30,335 nucleotides of DNA from Dehalococcoidia bacterium (GCA_004375885.1 SOJG01000016.1:1-30335); one strand, 5' to 3'; shown: positions 23,823 through 30,335, counted from the first letter of the stretch. Numbers and translations are program-made. Notes: generated from the sequence alone by a model not told the origin.

Positions 23823-24419
23823 CTAAAACAGGCTTAGCTGCTGAGACTCAACGGGCTCTGGCGGCAGTTCTGTACCTTGAGCTAGTATCTGCGGAATCCT
23901 GAGCATATCCGTTTGGATAATCGGGCGCAGAGAGCCCTGATGGAGAGCCGCCGCGGGATGATACATGGGGTAACAGATGACCCCCTGCAGCCTTCGGGGC
24001 CTGCCATGAATTCTGCTTATGCTCTCGCTGGGAAAATACCGCGCCAGAGAGTAACGTCCTAGAGTGACAATCATCCGGGGCCGGATTATCTCTATTTGAC
24101 GGTCAAGCCATTTGCGGCAAGTTTCTATCTCCGCTGGCAGCGGCTCTCGGTTTTGGGGAGGACGGCATTTGATTACATTGGCAATATAGGCTTCCTCCCG
24201 CCGCAAGTCGATTGACGCCAGCAGTTCGTCCAGGAATTGCCCTGCTGGCCCGACAAAGGGACGCCCTTGCTGGTCCTCGTGCCACCCCGGCGCCTCGCCG
24301 ATGAAAAGCAAGTCCGCATCCTCAGCCCCCTCGCCAGGCACTACGTTAGTGCGATACTTAGCTAGCTCACAGTCCCGGCAAGCCGCAATTTCCTCACATA
24401 GATGAGCTAAAGCTGACAT
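23823..24419 (-). CDS. uracil-DNA glycosylase, family 4 (Fe-S)
   Basis: Excises uracil from DNA, the first step of base-excision repair of deaminated cytosine. Family-4 features over 198 residues: cysteines C14 and C17 near the start (AACRDCEL) and two more in KCRPPQNREPLPAEIETC, which together hold a 4Fe-4S cluster; motif A FIGEAPGWHEDQQGRPFVG; NVIKCRPPQNR; and the C-terminal MYHPAAALH loop. I choose ATG at 24419 (MSALAHL) over the ATG at 24443, because a good promoter (TTGACC, 17 bases, extended TGC-TACCAT) ends 8 bases before 24419 and covers the upstream ATG. The message is then leaderless. First gene of udg-rnj-ftsK. Confidence 0.93.
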   Translation of the reverse strand: MSALAHLCEEIAACRDCELAKYRTNVVPGEGAEDADLLFIGEAPGWHEDQQGRPFVGPAGQFLDELLASIDLRREEAYIANVIKCRPPQNREPLPAEIETCRKWLDRQIEIIRPRMIVTLGRYSLARYFPSESISRIHGRPRRLQGVICYPMYHPAAALHQGSLRPIIQTDMLRIPQILAQGTELPPEPVESQQLSLF

Positions 24420-24427
24420 CTGGTTCG

Positions 24428-24456
24428 ATGGTAGCACATCCACTTTGGTCGGTCAA
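24428..24456 (-). promoter_or_regulatory. promoter of the udg-rnj-ftsK operon
   Basis: On the minus strand TTGACC (24456-24451), a 17-base spacer ending in TGC, and TACCAT (24433-24428). The -10 ends 8 bases before the ATG at 24419, so transcription should begin at or next to the start codon. Confidence 0.55.
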
Positions 24457-24492
24457 TTTGGCCTCTAGCTAGCCCAAGACTGCTTAATCTAG

Positions 24493-25290
24493 CTAGTCCT
24501 CCTCATCCTCGTCCTCGTTCTCATCCTGCTCCCAAATAGGTTCGGTGAACTGGTCAATGAATTCAGCCGTAATCCTCTTCGCTATTGTGTCCATCTCCTC
24601 ATCAACTTGTGCCGCCAGATGACCAAGCTCGGTCAAGTCAAGTGTAATGCCTAGCATTTTGGTGAAGACACGCAGCACAGCCAGGGAGGCTTTGGGATTC
24701 GCTATTTGCGTGGCATACGCAGGCACTTCGCCCAGCAAACAGATGCCCTCCATCCCTCTTTCCTTGGCCATTCCCAATACCAGGCCGTTCAATCCGGCGA
24801 TGCGAAGGTTACCTCTGAGAACCACATTATGTTTGCCCAACTCATCAACTAACCCAGAGGTCGTAGCTGCTCCCCAAACCTTCATCTCTTCACTATGGTG
24901 GATACGTGTTACCGCAGCAGCACAACTATATACTCTTACCACTTTGAGCCGTTCCGCCACGTCCAGCACACAGTTGACTAGTTCGTATCCTTTGAAACCA
25001 GGCTGTTCCTCACCAATGAAGATCACTAAGCTCTTGTCCCTCCCAGCAGACTGCCAGTAGTAGAACTTGCTCTCAGGGAAACGAGGGCTCTCAACCAAGT
25101 TGTCTTTGACTGCTACCCCCACTGGCTCAAAGAACTCAACAGGTTCGATTTCACCAATTTCTGCCGCATTGAGCTTCTCCACCAGATACTTCGCTGCAGT
25201 CAAGGAAACATCGCCGATGCCAGGCCAAGAGGCAAGCATGAAACAGTTCTTGGGGCGTGGCTGCCTATAGAGCTTAATCGGGTCTTTCAA
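24493..25290 (-). CDS. PAC2 family protein
   Basis: A 265-residue member of the PAC2 (proteasome assembly chaperone 2-like, DUF75) family: CFMLASWPGIGDVSLTAAKYLVEKL at the start, GEIEPVEFF, IFIGEEQPGFKGYELVNCVLDVAERL, NVVLRGNLRIAGLNGLVLGMAKERGMEGICLLGEVPAY and a C-terminal helical pair ending in a very acidic tail (DENEDEDEED). Bacterial members occur in Actinobacteria and Chloroflexota; their function is not settled, and no proteasome gene is in this window. The start must be TTG (25290), since the frame closes at a TGA about 30 bases upstream with no ATG or GTG between. It lies 44 bases after the TldD/PmbA remnant and may use that gene's promoter. Confidence 0.85.
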   Translation of the reverse strand: MKDPIKLYRQPRPKNCFMLASWPGIGDVSLTAAKYLVEKLNAAEIGEIEPVEFFEPVGVAVKDNLVESPRFPESKFYYWQSAGRDKSLVIFIGEEQPGFKGYELVNCVLDVAERLKVVRVYSCAAAVTRIHHSEEMKVWGAATTSGLVDELGKHNVVLRGNLRIAGLNGLVLGMAKERGMEGICLLGEVPAYATQIANPKASLAVLRVFTKMLGITLDLTELGHLAAQVDEEMDTIAKRITAEFIDQFTEPIWEQDENEDEDEED

Positions 25291-25333
25291 CTCTGTCTTA
25301 GTTCCCCCTTGTTGTCACTGATACACGAGGACA

Positions 25334-25632
25334 CTATGGAGAAGGAGCCTGCGAAATCAGGCCACCACATCTTGTTTCCTGCCCTATGCCAAGAGCTTCG
25401 CTCAGTGCTCGATATACGTTGCCAGCAATCATAGTATCCTTCACACTCTCCCCTGGCTCAATATTCTCAATCCTATATCCCAGCAAAGCGTTGCCACCGG
25501 GATTCCGCCCCTGCCTGTCTCCTCCAACCGCGCCCCGCTATAGATCATGCTGGTGTCCTGCCTCTCTTCAAGATCGGCTTCAAGATAGTCGGCATGATAT
25601 CCCTTCAAGACATCAGCAATCACTTCCCTCAT
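25334..25632 (-). pseudogene. TldD/PmbA-family metalloprotease remnant (internal deletion, frameshift)
   Basis: On the minus strand, ATG at 25632 begins MREVIADVLKGYHADYLEAD and continues LEERQDTSMIYSGARLEETG, the N-terminal pattern of TldD/PmbA proteins (A-D-Y-x-E-x-x-L-E-E-R). That frame closes at 25441. A shifted frame then reads GGNALLGYRIENIEPGESVK, DTMIAGNVYRALSEALGIG and a short end with TAG at 25334-25336, which fits the C-terminal pattern GY-x-IENGE-x-x-PVKD-x-MI-x-GN-x-Y. Roughly 350-400 residues between the two ends, including the metal-binding HExxxH region, are missing. Full-length relatives are about 430-480 residues. A promoter still precedes it. Confidence 0.6.
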
Positions 25633-25638
25633 GAGACT

Positions 25639-25667
25639 ATTGTAACCCGTGACACGCATAAAAACAA
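25639..25667 (-). promoter_or_regulatory. promoter of the TldD/PmbA remnant, perhaps now serving the PAC2 operon
   Basis: TTGTTT (25667-25662), a 17-base spacer and TACAAT (25644-25639) on the minus strand. The -10 ends 6 bases before the ATG at 25632. Nothing resembling a terminator lies between here and the PAC2 start. Confidence 0.45.
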
Positions 25668-25723
25668 AGAGGCGTTTTCATCTACATCATCGGTCAATTT
25701 CGGTTTGACTCGGGGCGAGTGCA

Positions 25724-25807
25724 GGGCGGAGCAAAACTCCGCTGCTCTCCTGAAAGGGCGTGGCTCTCGGCAGGGCGGTATTCCGTACGCCGGCTCTTTT
25801 GCCTGCC
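25724..25807. other. cluster of strong hairpins in a divergent gap
   Basis: GCGGAG-CAAAA-CTCCGC (25726-25742) is a perfect 6-bp stem. Right after it, GGCAGG (25769-25774) pairs with CCTGCC (25802-25807) and encloses GGCG/CGCC (25774-25777 with 25788-25791). The block lies between the remnant promoter (-) and the HTH gene (+). No known RNA family was recognised. The rest of 25668-26009 shows no supported gene; an AGCGG/CCGCT stem lies near 25866. Confidence 0.4.
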
Positions 25808-26009
25808 TTCGATCGTGCAGCTACTCGAATATTCTAGCGCCCTGTATCATTAGAAACAGTCAATAGCGGTCAACGTGTTCCGCTTCCAGAGCTACGAGAG
25901 GGTAAGAAGAAGCTTGATTCCCCTACGAAAGTACAGTTACTAACTGGTGATTTACAGGGACTTGCGAAAGCCTTAAGCTATATTCAAATAGTGTCAGAGG
26001 TTGTTGCAT

Positions 26010-26255
26010 ATGGCTGTAGAGATAAATGGTCAAATCTACTATAGGACTGCTGAGGTTTGCCAGATAGTTGGTATAGGGAAGAGCACTCTGTTTCGTTGGA
26101 TCAGGCAGAAGATCGTAGAGGAAGCCGAATACAGAGACAGGAAAGGGTGGAGGCTATTCAGTGAGGACGAACTGCGCAGCATTACGGCAGAGACGAGCAG
26201 AATTCAGAGGAACCATGCGGCTCAAGCCGCAAAGACGTCATCGGTTTTGAGATAA
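26010..26255 (+). CDS. small MerR-like helix-turn-helix protein
   Basis: An 81-residue DNA-binding domain protein. Residues about 10-55 form a MerR-type winged helix: YYRTAEVCQIVGIGKSTLFRWIRQ is the helix-turn-helix, and RDRKGWRLFSEDELRSI is the wing and following helix. There is no C-terminal effector domain, only a short Ser/Ala-rich tail, so it resembles excisionase-like or DNA-binding-only MerR relatives. ATG at 26010 is preferred over the TTG at 26001 because AGAGG (25996-26000) lies nine bases upstream. TATATT at 25979-25984 may be its -10, but no good -35 was found. It precedes two helical-protein genes on the same strand and may regulate them (inference). Confidence 0.8.
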   Translation: MAVEINGQIYYRTAEVCQIVGIGKSTLFRWIRQKIVEEAEYRDRKGWRLFSEDELRSITAETSRIQRNHAAQAAKTSSVLR

Positions 26256-26279
26256 GCTAGCAAAGGGGGATCTACGTTC

Positions 26280-26381
26280 ATGAATGAGGTTAGAGAGTAC
26301 GTCAGGCACGAGTGTCAGCGAGACTCAAGTTGTGGCACATCAGCGATAGAGACCAGCGATGTCTGTAAGGATTCTCGATGA
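26280..26381 (+). CDS. possible 33-codon ORF with three cysteines
   Basis: ATG at 26280 after a GGGGGA box at about 10 bases opens 33 codons: MNEVREYVRHECQRDSSCGT followed by SAIETSDVCKDSR. It could be a short peptide or chance. The weak ribosome site spacing and lack of any match keep confidence low. No other gene is seen in 26256-26412. Confidence 0.15.
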   Translation: MNEVREYVRHECQRDSSCGTSAIETSDVCKDSR

Positions 26382-26412
26382 CAGTGCCAAAAGCAATTGA
26401 AGGAGGTGCATT

Positions 26413-26883
26413 ATGGCGACTACCATGACTAGGAGTCAGCAAGTCAGGAAGACGGTAAGCAAAGAGGGGCAGCAAATGGCTGAGTCTACCCCCCAGGCAG
26501 CTGAGGAGGCCAAGGAACCTCTGAATGAGCTGATGAACCAGGCTCAAGCGGCCCATGTCTCTTATCTGCAAGCTCAAAGAAAGGTGACGGCGGCGTATCA
26601 GGAACGACAACGCCAGGGCGAGAAGACCTTCAAGGAGACCGAAGAGCAAGCCGCTACCATCTGTGCTCAGGCTATGGAAAGTGCTTCGCAAGCCTTTCGG
26701 AAGGCTGAACAGGAAGCCGAGGAAGCGTATAAGGCAGCGAAAGAGAGGGCTGAGCAGGCTTACCGGGAGAGCATGAGCGAAGCACTGAGAGCACGGAAGG
26801 AAACGGTCGACAAAGCCTGGCAAGAGACCAGCGGAACCTCAGAGAGAATCTGGAAGATCTTCCAAGGCGAAATGGAGTCATAG
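26413..26883 (+). CDS. all-helical protein built of 11-residue repeats
   Basis: A 156-residue hydrophilic protein with no signal peptide or membrane helix. From about residue 48 to 135 it consists of eight 11-residue units in which an aromatic sits at a fixed place: Y51, Y62, F73, (C84), F95, Y106, Y117, (R128), usually preceded by Ala and followed by Lys/Arg/Gln and Glu-rich positions (e.g. EEAYKAAKERA). Such hendecads form long amphipathic or coiled-coil helices, as in lipid-surface, LEA-like and filament proteins. The ribosome site is excellent (AAGGAGGTG, 26400-26408). The 5' 45 residues are less regular. The next gene, 94 bases on, is also helical, so they may form one assembly. No family recognised. 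Confidence 0.7.
   Translation: MATTMTRSQQVRKTVSKEGQQMAESTPQAAEEAKEPLNELMNQAQAAHVSYLQAQRKVTAAYQERQRQGEKTFKETEEQAATICAQAMESASQAFRKAEQEAEEAYKAAKERAEQAYRESMSEALRARKETVDKAWQETSGTSERIWKIFQGEMES
26554..26817 (+). repeat. eight coding units of 33 bases (11-residue protein repeat)
   Basis: Codons for Y51, Y62, F73, C84, F95, Y106, Y117 and R128 fall exactly 33 bases apart. The repeat is visible in the protein but not as a DNA repeat, so it is old and kept by selection on the helix pattern. Confidence 0.6.
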
Positions 26884-26977
26884 AGATATGGCAGACTGGC
26901 ATGGAACAAGGTCTGGCAGACGTGTTTCACTACTAGTCCTGCCAACATATGGTAATGAATGAAAAGGGAGAGGTGTT

Positions 26978-28051
26978 ATGAGTAGCAACGGTAAGGATGG
27001 TGTAGTTACATTGGGGGGACGTGAGTTCAAGCGAGTAAAAGCGGGGTTAGATGAGGCTCAGGTAGCATCCTTTATTGACGATCTCATCAGGGAGCGGGAT
27101 GTGCTGGCCAAATCCCAGCATCACATAGCGTCTCTGACCAAACTAGCGGAGACAACCATTGTAGAGGCTGATAGGCTGGCCAATCAGCTCAAGACTGAGG
27201 CGGCCGAACAAGGCAAAGCTGAGAGTGCTGCTATCATAGATAGAGCCAAAGAGCAAGCTCAACAGATGGCCGAGAAGAAACGAGTTGAGGTTCTGGAGAT
27301 TGCCAATGAAAAGGCCAGTGCCATCCAGTCTGAAGCCGAAAAGAAGGCGGTGTTGCTGCTAGAGGATGAGACCAGGAAAACCCAAGATGCACTACGGACC
27401 ATCATAAATGAACAATTCGCCTGTTTGCTGGCAGCCCTGGAAGGCCTTAAGCAGCAGGCGGCAGCGGCACAGGCAGATTTTGAAGATAGGTTGGCCCGGT
27501 CAACGGAAGAAGGCGGCGCCATGGCCCTGGAACCGAGAGAGGAGAGTGGCGCTGTTACAATGCAGCCCCAAGAGGAAGGCGCTACTGCAGTCGCAGAACT
27601 CGAAGGCGAGCTCAGTGCCGCACGCGTGAAGGAAGGCAAGGCATCCGACGAAGACCTGCAGCCAATTCACACCGTGCACCAATCCGAAACGGGTTGGGAC
27701 CTTTCCAAACTACTCGAGATTGAAGACCGCACAGAGTTGGGCGAGCCGCAGTTCGAAGTGGAAATATTGCCTCCGATTCATATGCGTAAAATGATGGAGG
27801 TCGTGGCCCACCTTGATGAGCTACCCGAGGTTGAGAATACTGAGATTATACCCAGGGTTGATATGCCTGCGATTTTGGTCTTTCTGCGTGAGCAAATAAA
27901 CCTGGTTGATGTGTTGCGAACAAGCCCCGCAGTGGCCCATGTCGAGGAAATCTCAACTGACTCCGATGCCACCAATGGCGAGACAGGCAAGCAGCCAAAG
28001 AAAGTCCGAATAGGCCTCTCGGGAGACACAATGTCCCAAGAAAAGGAATAA
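26978..28051 (+). CDS. DivIVA-like coiled-coil protein with a C-terminal alpha/beta domain
   Basis: A 357-residue soluble protein. The N-terminus (FKRVKAGLDEAQVASFIDDLIRERDVL, about 13-39) looks like the DivIVA membrane-targeting and dimer segment. A long coiled coil rich in Ala, Glu, Lys and Gln covers about 40-175. A low-complexity acidic linker follows (about 180-250). The end (about 258-325) contains EVEILPPIHMRKMMEVVAHL, DELPEVENTEIIPR, VDMPAILVFL and INLVDVLRTSPAVAHVEE, which reads as a beta-alpha-beta-beta-alpha-beta fold. I recall similar domains in Chloroflexota proteins but cannot name the family. GGGAGAGGTG lies 5 bases before the ATG. Possible role: polar or septal scaffold (inference). 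Confidence 0.7.
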   Translation: MSSNGKDGVVTLGGREFKRVKAGLDEAQVASFIDDLIRERDVLAKSQHHIASLTKLAETTIVEADRLANQLKTEAAEQGKAESAAIIDRAKEQAQQMAEKKRVEVLEIANEKASAIQSEAEKKAVLLLEDETRKTQDALRTIINEQFACLLAALEGLKQQAAAAQADFEDRLARSTEEGGAMALEPREESGAVTMQPQEEGATAVAELEGELSAARVKEGKASDEDLQPIHTVHQSETGWDLSKLLEIEDRTELGEPQFEVEILPPIHMRKMMEVVAHLDELPEVENTEIIPRVDMPAILVFLREQINLVDVLRTSPAVAHVEEISTDSDATNGETGKQPKKVRIGLSGDTMSQEKE

Positions 28052-28354
28052 CAGCACGTATGTCTGTGACGACAAAAGGCCCGGACTAGAGTAGTGTCAG
28101 GAGAGGTTCTTTGCCTTGAGACCCTCTGTTCATCCCTCCGTGATAACGACTATGATTTGCTTCAACAGACAACGCCTAACCTCCTCCAGCGGATTAGGTT
28201 GTTTGATCTTGGTCATCTAGTTGCCCCGATGAAATCGAGACAATCGGCTTTTTGTCCTTGCGTGGCAATCTCATTGCCTCGCCACACAGATTGCTTTGGC
28301 CGATGAAGCCGGCTGCATGACGTTCTCCCGGCATAATAGAGTGTTGGCCGAGCT
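28052..28354. other. gap before pyrF without a supported gene
   Basis: A 70-codon frame beginning with GTG at 28094 has no ribosome site and an unconvincing composition. An imperfect hairpin (CCTAA 28175-28179 with TTAGG 28194-28198) is present. Nothing else was recognised. Confidence 0.4.
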
Positions 28355-28382
28355 TTGATTTATTCCCTTCTCCTGATATTAT
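28355..28382 (+). promoter_or_regulatory. pyrF promoter
   Basis: TTGATT (28355-28360), a 16-base spacer and TATTAT (28377-28382). Thirteen bases separate the -10 from the ATG and they contain no ribosome-site motif, so the message should be nearly leaderless. Confidence 0.55.
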
Positions 28383-28395
28383 CTGGCTGACAGTA

Positions 28396-29196
28396 ATGAG
28401 ATTCACAGACAAACTACTTAACATCAGCCGGAAAAACAACACCTTGCTTTGCATCGGCCTTGACCCCGACCCGGAGCTTATGCCCGGGGTGGACGTCTTG
28501 GAATTCAACAAAGCCATTATTGAGGCCACCAGCGATCTTGTCTGCGCCTATAAGCCCAACCTTGCCTTCTATGAGGCTCTAGGGAGCGAAGGGCTTGCTA
28601 TCCTCGAGAAGACCGTCAGATATGTGCCCGGTGATATTCCGGTAATCGCCGACGCCAAGCGCGGCGACATAGGTAACACTGCCAGGGCCTATGCCAGGGC
28701 TCTCTTCTCTATTTTTGGCTTCGATGCCGCCACTGTCAATCCCTACCTCGGTTTCGACTCGATAGAGCCTTTTATCAACAACCAGGATAAGGGCGTATTC
28801 ATTCTGTGCCGAACATCGAACCCAGGAGCCACAGATTTCCAGAACCTTTGCACCAATGGGGTACCGCTATACGAAGTAGTGGCTCAAAAAGCCAGAGAAT
28901 GGAATATCTATGGCAATATCGGTCTGGTAGTCGGGGCAACCTATCCTGAAGAACTAAAGAGGGTTCGCTCGATTTGCCCCGAAATGCCTTTGCTTATACC
29001 GGGCATTGGCGCCCAGGGAGGGGACCTGGCGGCAGCAGTTCGCTACGGAGCCGATGCCGGCGGCCAGAAAGCGATCATCAGTGTGTCGAGGCAGATTCTC
29101 TATGCGTCGCAGGACAAGGATTTTGCCCGGGCGGCCAGAAACACGGCTCGGGAAATACGCACGCAGATCAACGACTATCGAAATAACGCTCGGTGA
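28396..29196 (+). CDS. pyrF: orotidine 5'-phosphate decarboxylase (type 2)
   Basis: Converts OMP to UMP, the last step of de novo pyrimidine synthesis. The 266-residue TIM-barrel enzyme begins with LLCIGLDPDPELMPG, has VCAYKPNLAFYE, the catalytic ADAKRGDIGNTA loop (D86, K88 and D91 as the charged network), VNPYLGFDSIEPF and the phosphate-gripping LLIPGIGAQGGD. The order and length are those of the type 2 subfamily. There is no Shine-Dalgarno sequence; the promoter lies directly upstream. The stop TGA overlaps a GTG start of a small ORF as GTGA. Confidence 0.96.
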   Translation: MRFTDKLLNISRKNNTLLCIGLDPDPELMPGVDVLEFNKAIIEATSDLVCAYKPNLAFYEALGSEGLAILEKTVRYVPGDIPVIADAKRGDIGNTARAYARALFSIFGFDAATVNPYLGFDSIEPFINNQDKGVFILCRTSNPGATDFQNLCTNGVPLYEVVAQKAREWNIYGNIGLVVGATYPEELKRVRSICPEMPLLIPGIGAQGGDLAAAVRYGADAGGQKAIISVSRQILYASQDKDFARAARNTAREIRTQINDYRNNAR

Positions 29197-29414
29197 CGTG
29201 GAGTGTACCCCGCAGGTACCTTGGGGACAAATTGGGGCGAGAGTTACCTTTTCATCTGGTTCCGGAAACGATGAAAGGGATTCGTGCCGACGGTATCCGG
29301 AAATGCATGGTCAGTATTACGGATATTGTCTGGAATTCAGAAAACCGGGATGAGGAGATAGTCAAGTTAATGCTACTTGATCAGCTTAAACTCTACCGCG
29401 TCCACCAAGCCTAA
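29193..29414 (+). CDS. possible small protein coupled to pyrF (73 aa, unrecognised)
   Basis: GTG at 29193 overlaps the pyrF stop by four bases (GTGA), typical of translational coupling. The 73-codon frame reads VTWSVPRRYLGDKLGREL and continues PETMKGIRADGIRKCMVSITD, IVWNSENRDEEIVKLMLLDQ, LKLYRVHQA; the composition is that of a soluble, folded protein. Its last 42 bases overlap the 3' end of the adenine deaminase gene on the other strand. I do not recognise it; it may be intact or the tail of a longer decayed gene. Confidence 0.4.
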   Translation: MTWSVPRRYLGDKLGRELPFHLVPETMKGIRADGIRKCMVSITDIVWNSENRDEEIVKLMLLDQLKLYRVHQA

Positions 29415-30335
29415 ATCGGTGAGTCGTAGCTCAGGAATCACAGGCAGGGCCAGGAAGGAAAGGATAGAAAACGGAGCCGGCGGCAGGTTGCCCAGGGTGG
29501 CGGCCGCCTCTTCTACGTTTTCATGCTGGGACACGACCACTTCTAGCGGCTCTGGGGATAGGAGGCCGGCGATGGGCAGGGGCAAAGAAGCGAGAACTTT
29601 GCGGCCGGCGCAAACAACCAGCCCGCCCTGTAAGCTGTCAACTTCCTCAATTGCCTTCAGGATGTCGAGGTCATTGGTGCCCACCACGATGATGTTGTGA
29701 GAGTCATGAGCCACCGATGAGGCTAGCGCTCCCTTTTTCAGGCCAAATCCTTTGACCAGGCCCAGCCCGATGTTGCCGCTAGCCTTGTGCCGTTCCACCA
29801 CTACCAGCTTCAGAATATCTCTTTCTATATCGGGCATCACCACGCCATCCACAATTCCTACCTTTTCCGCCGCCTTCTTGGTGACTATCTGTCCGGGGAT
29901 GATCTCGATGACCGGGTAAGTTTCCTCGCCGAGATTGCCTCGCTTCGCTGGCAATGACAACGATTTTGCAGTGAGCGGCTTGATATGCACCGTATGTGTT
30001 AGCTCGGGAGCGACAGGGGGCAGAGAGAATAAGGGCTTGCCTTCCCTAGCCACGAGCTTGCCCCGGTAAAACACCATGTCTATCTCCACTTTAGCCAGAT
30101 CATTGATGGTTATAAGGTTGGCCATATAACCCGGCGCGATGGCTCCCCTATCATGGAGCCTGAAATACTCGGCAGCATTAATCGTCGCCATTTGAATTGC
30201 CCGGACCGGATCCAGGCCTCTGCTAACGGCCTTTCGTACCACAGCGTCAATATCGCCTTCCCGAAGTAAGTCAGAGCAAGTACGGTCATCCACCACGAAG
30301 AAGCATCTTTTATAAGTAGTATCGGAGACCAAAGG
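29373..30335 (-). CDS. ade: adenine deaminase, 3' part (runs off the window)
   Basis: Amidohydrolase that converts adenine to hypoxanthine and ammonia in purine salvage. Only the C-terminal 320 or so residues are in the window; the gene enters from beyond 30335 and stops at 29373. Visible are the end of the amidohydrolase barrel (FVVDDRTCSDLLREGDIDAVVRKAVSRGLDPVRAIQMATINAAEYF), the return beta domain (GAIAPGYMANLITINDL) and the typical C-terminal domain (ERHKASGNIGLGLVKGFGLKKGALASSVAHDSHNIIVVG; end LPVIPELRLTDLGLVDAVEF). The frame is open to the window edge, so the apparent TTG start near 30332 is internal. It converges on pyrF and its coupled ORF. Confidence 0.92.
   Translation of the reverse strand, partial: PLVSDTTYKRCFFVVDDRTCSDLLREGDIDAVVRKAVSRGLDPVRAIQMATINAAEYFRLHDRGAIAPGYMANLITINDLAKVEIDMVFYRGKLVAREGKPLFSLPPVAPELTHTVHIKPLTAKSLSLPAKRGNLGEETYPVIEIIPGQIVTKKAAEKVGIVDGVVMPDIERDILKLVVVERHKASGNIGLGLVKGFGLKKGALASSVAHDSHNIIVVGTNDLDILKAIEEVDSLQGGLVVCAGRKVLASLPLPIAGLLSPEPLEVVVSQHENVEEAAATLGNLPPAPFSILSFLALPVIPELRLTDLGLVDAVEFKLIK

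Noticed and set aside
25386..25866. Plus-strand ORFs of 82 and 90 codons
   Set aside because: They run antisense to the TldD/PmbA remnant and through the hairpin cluster, with no ribosome site or motif.
28094..28306. 70-codon plus-strand ORF before pyrF
   Set aside because: GTG start without ribosome site, no motif, composition not protein-like.
1..30335. CRISPR arrays, insertion sequences, prophage, restriction or defence genes
   Set aside because: No regularly spaced repeats, transposase, integrase, terminal inverted repeat pair or recognised defence domain was seen anywhere in the window.

Overview
The window reads as a chromosomal piece of a bacterium, most likely a member of the Chloroflexota and perhaps a Dehalococcoidia-like lineage. 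I infer this from the gene mix: RNase J, an archaeal-type phosphoglycerate mutase, a PAC2-family protein, a DivIVA-like protein, many small membrane proteins, and an intergenic repeat whose translation is the familiar ACPERSRR string. No rRNA or marker search was possible, so the placement is tentative. No phage, transposase or CRISPR array is visible.

Layout. 0.1-1.2 kb: dnaJ (+). 1.5-4.4 kb: argF-der-plsY, a tightly overlapping minus-strand operon. 4.5-8.4 kb: an envelope locus of unknown function. It holds a signal-peptide protein with TIG/IPT-like repeats and a C-terminal membrane anchor, two tandem paralogous proteins of 48 and 49 residues, a polytopic protein with three exact 27-residue W-x-L-Y-x-P-P repeats, and a convergent 109-residue membrane protein. 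8.7-12.4 kb: dprA-topA-aroQ (+), nearly without gaps. 12.6-14.1 kb: a bifunctional-nuclease-family gene followed by a DUF362 gene (-). 14.7-15.5 kb: mscL with a C-terminal zinc ribbon, then tRNA-His and tRNA-Arg (-). 15.8-17.8 kb: a glycosyltransferase and a methyltransferase in an ATGA-coupled pair (+). 18.1-19.6 kb: a 49-residue DUF3096-like protein (-) and apgM (+). 19.9-25.3 kb: PAC2 protein, type-4 uracil-DNA glycosylase, RNase J and FtsK (-). 25.3-25.6 kb: the wreck of a TldD/PmbA-like gene. 26.0-28.1 kb: a small MerR-like HTH protein, a protein built from 11-residue repeats, and a DivIVA-like coiled-coil protein (+). 28.4-29.4 kb: pyrF and a GTGA-coupled small ORF (+). 29.4 kb to the end: the 3' part of adenine deaminase (-).

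Themes. Much of the window is core information processing (DprA, TopA, FtsK, RNase J, uracil glycosylase, Der, tRNAs) plus single-step metabolism (ArgF, PlsY, AroQ, PyrF, ApgM, Ade). The two least explained regions are the 4.5-8.4 kb membrane locus and the 26.0-28.1 kb helical-protein cluster; both contain regular protein repeats and lack any recognised enzyme.

A recurring promoter layout is visible. At several genes (dnaJ, argF, dprA, apgM, udg, the TldD remnant, pyrF and a 28-codon ORF at 4510) a good -35/-10 pair ends only 6-15 bases before the start codon. That predicts leaderless or nearly leaderless transcripts, and it moves the likely starts of udg and apgM downstream of the longest ORF.
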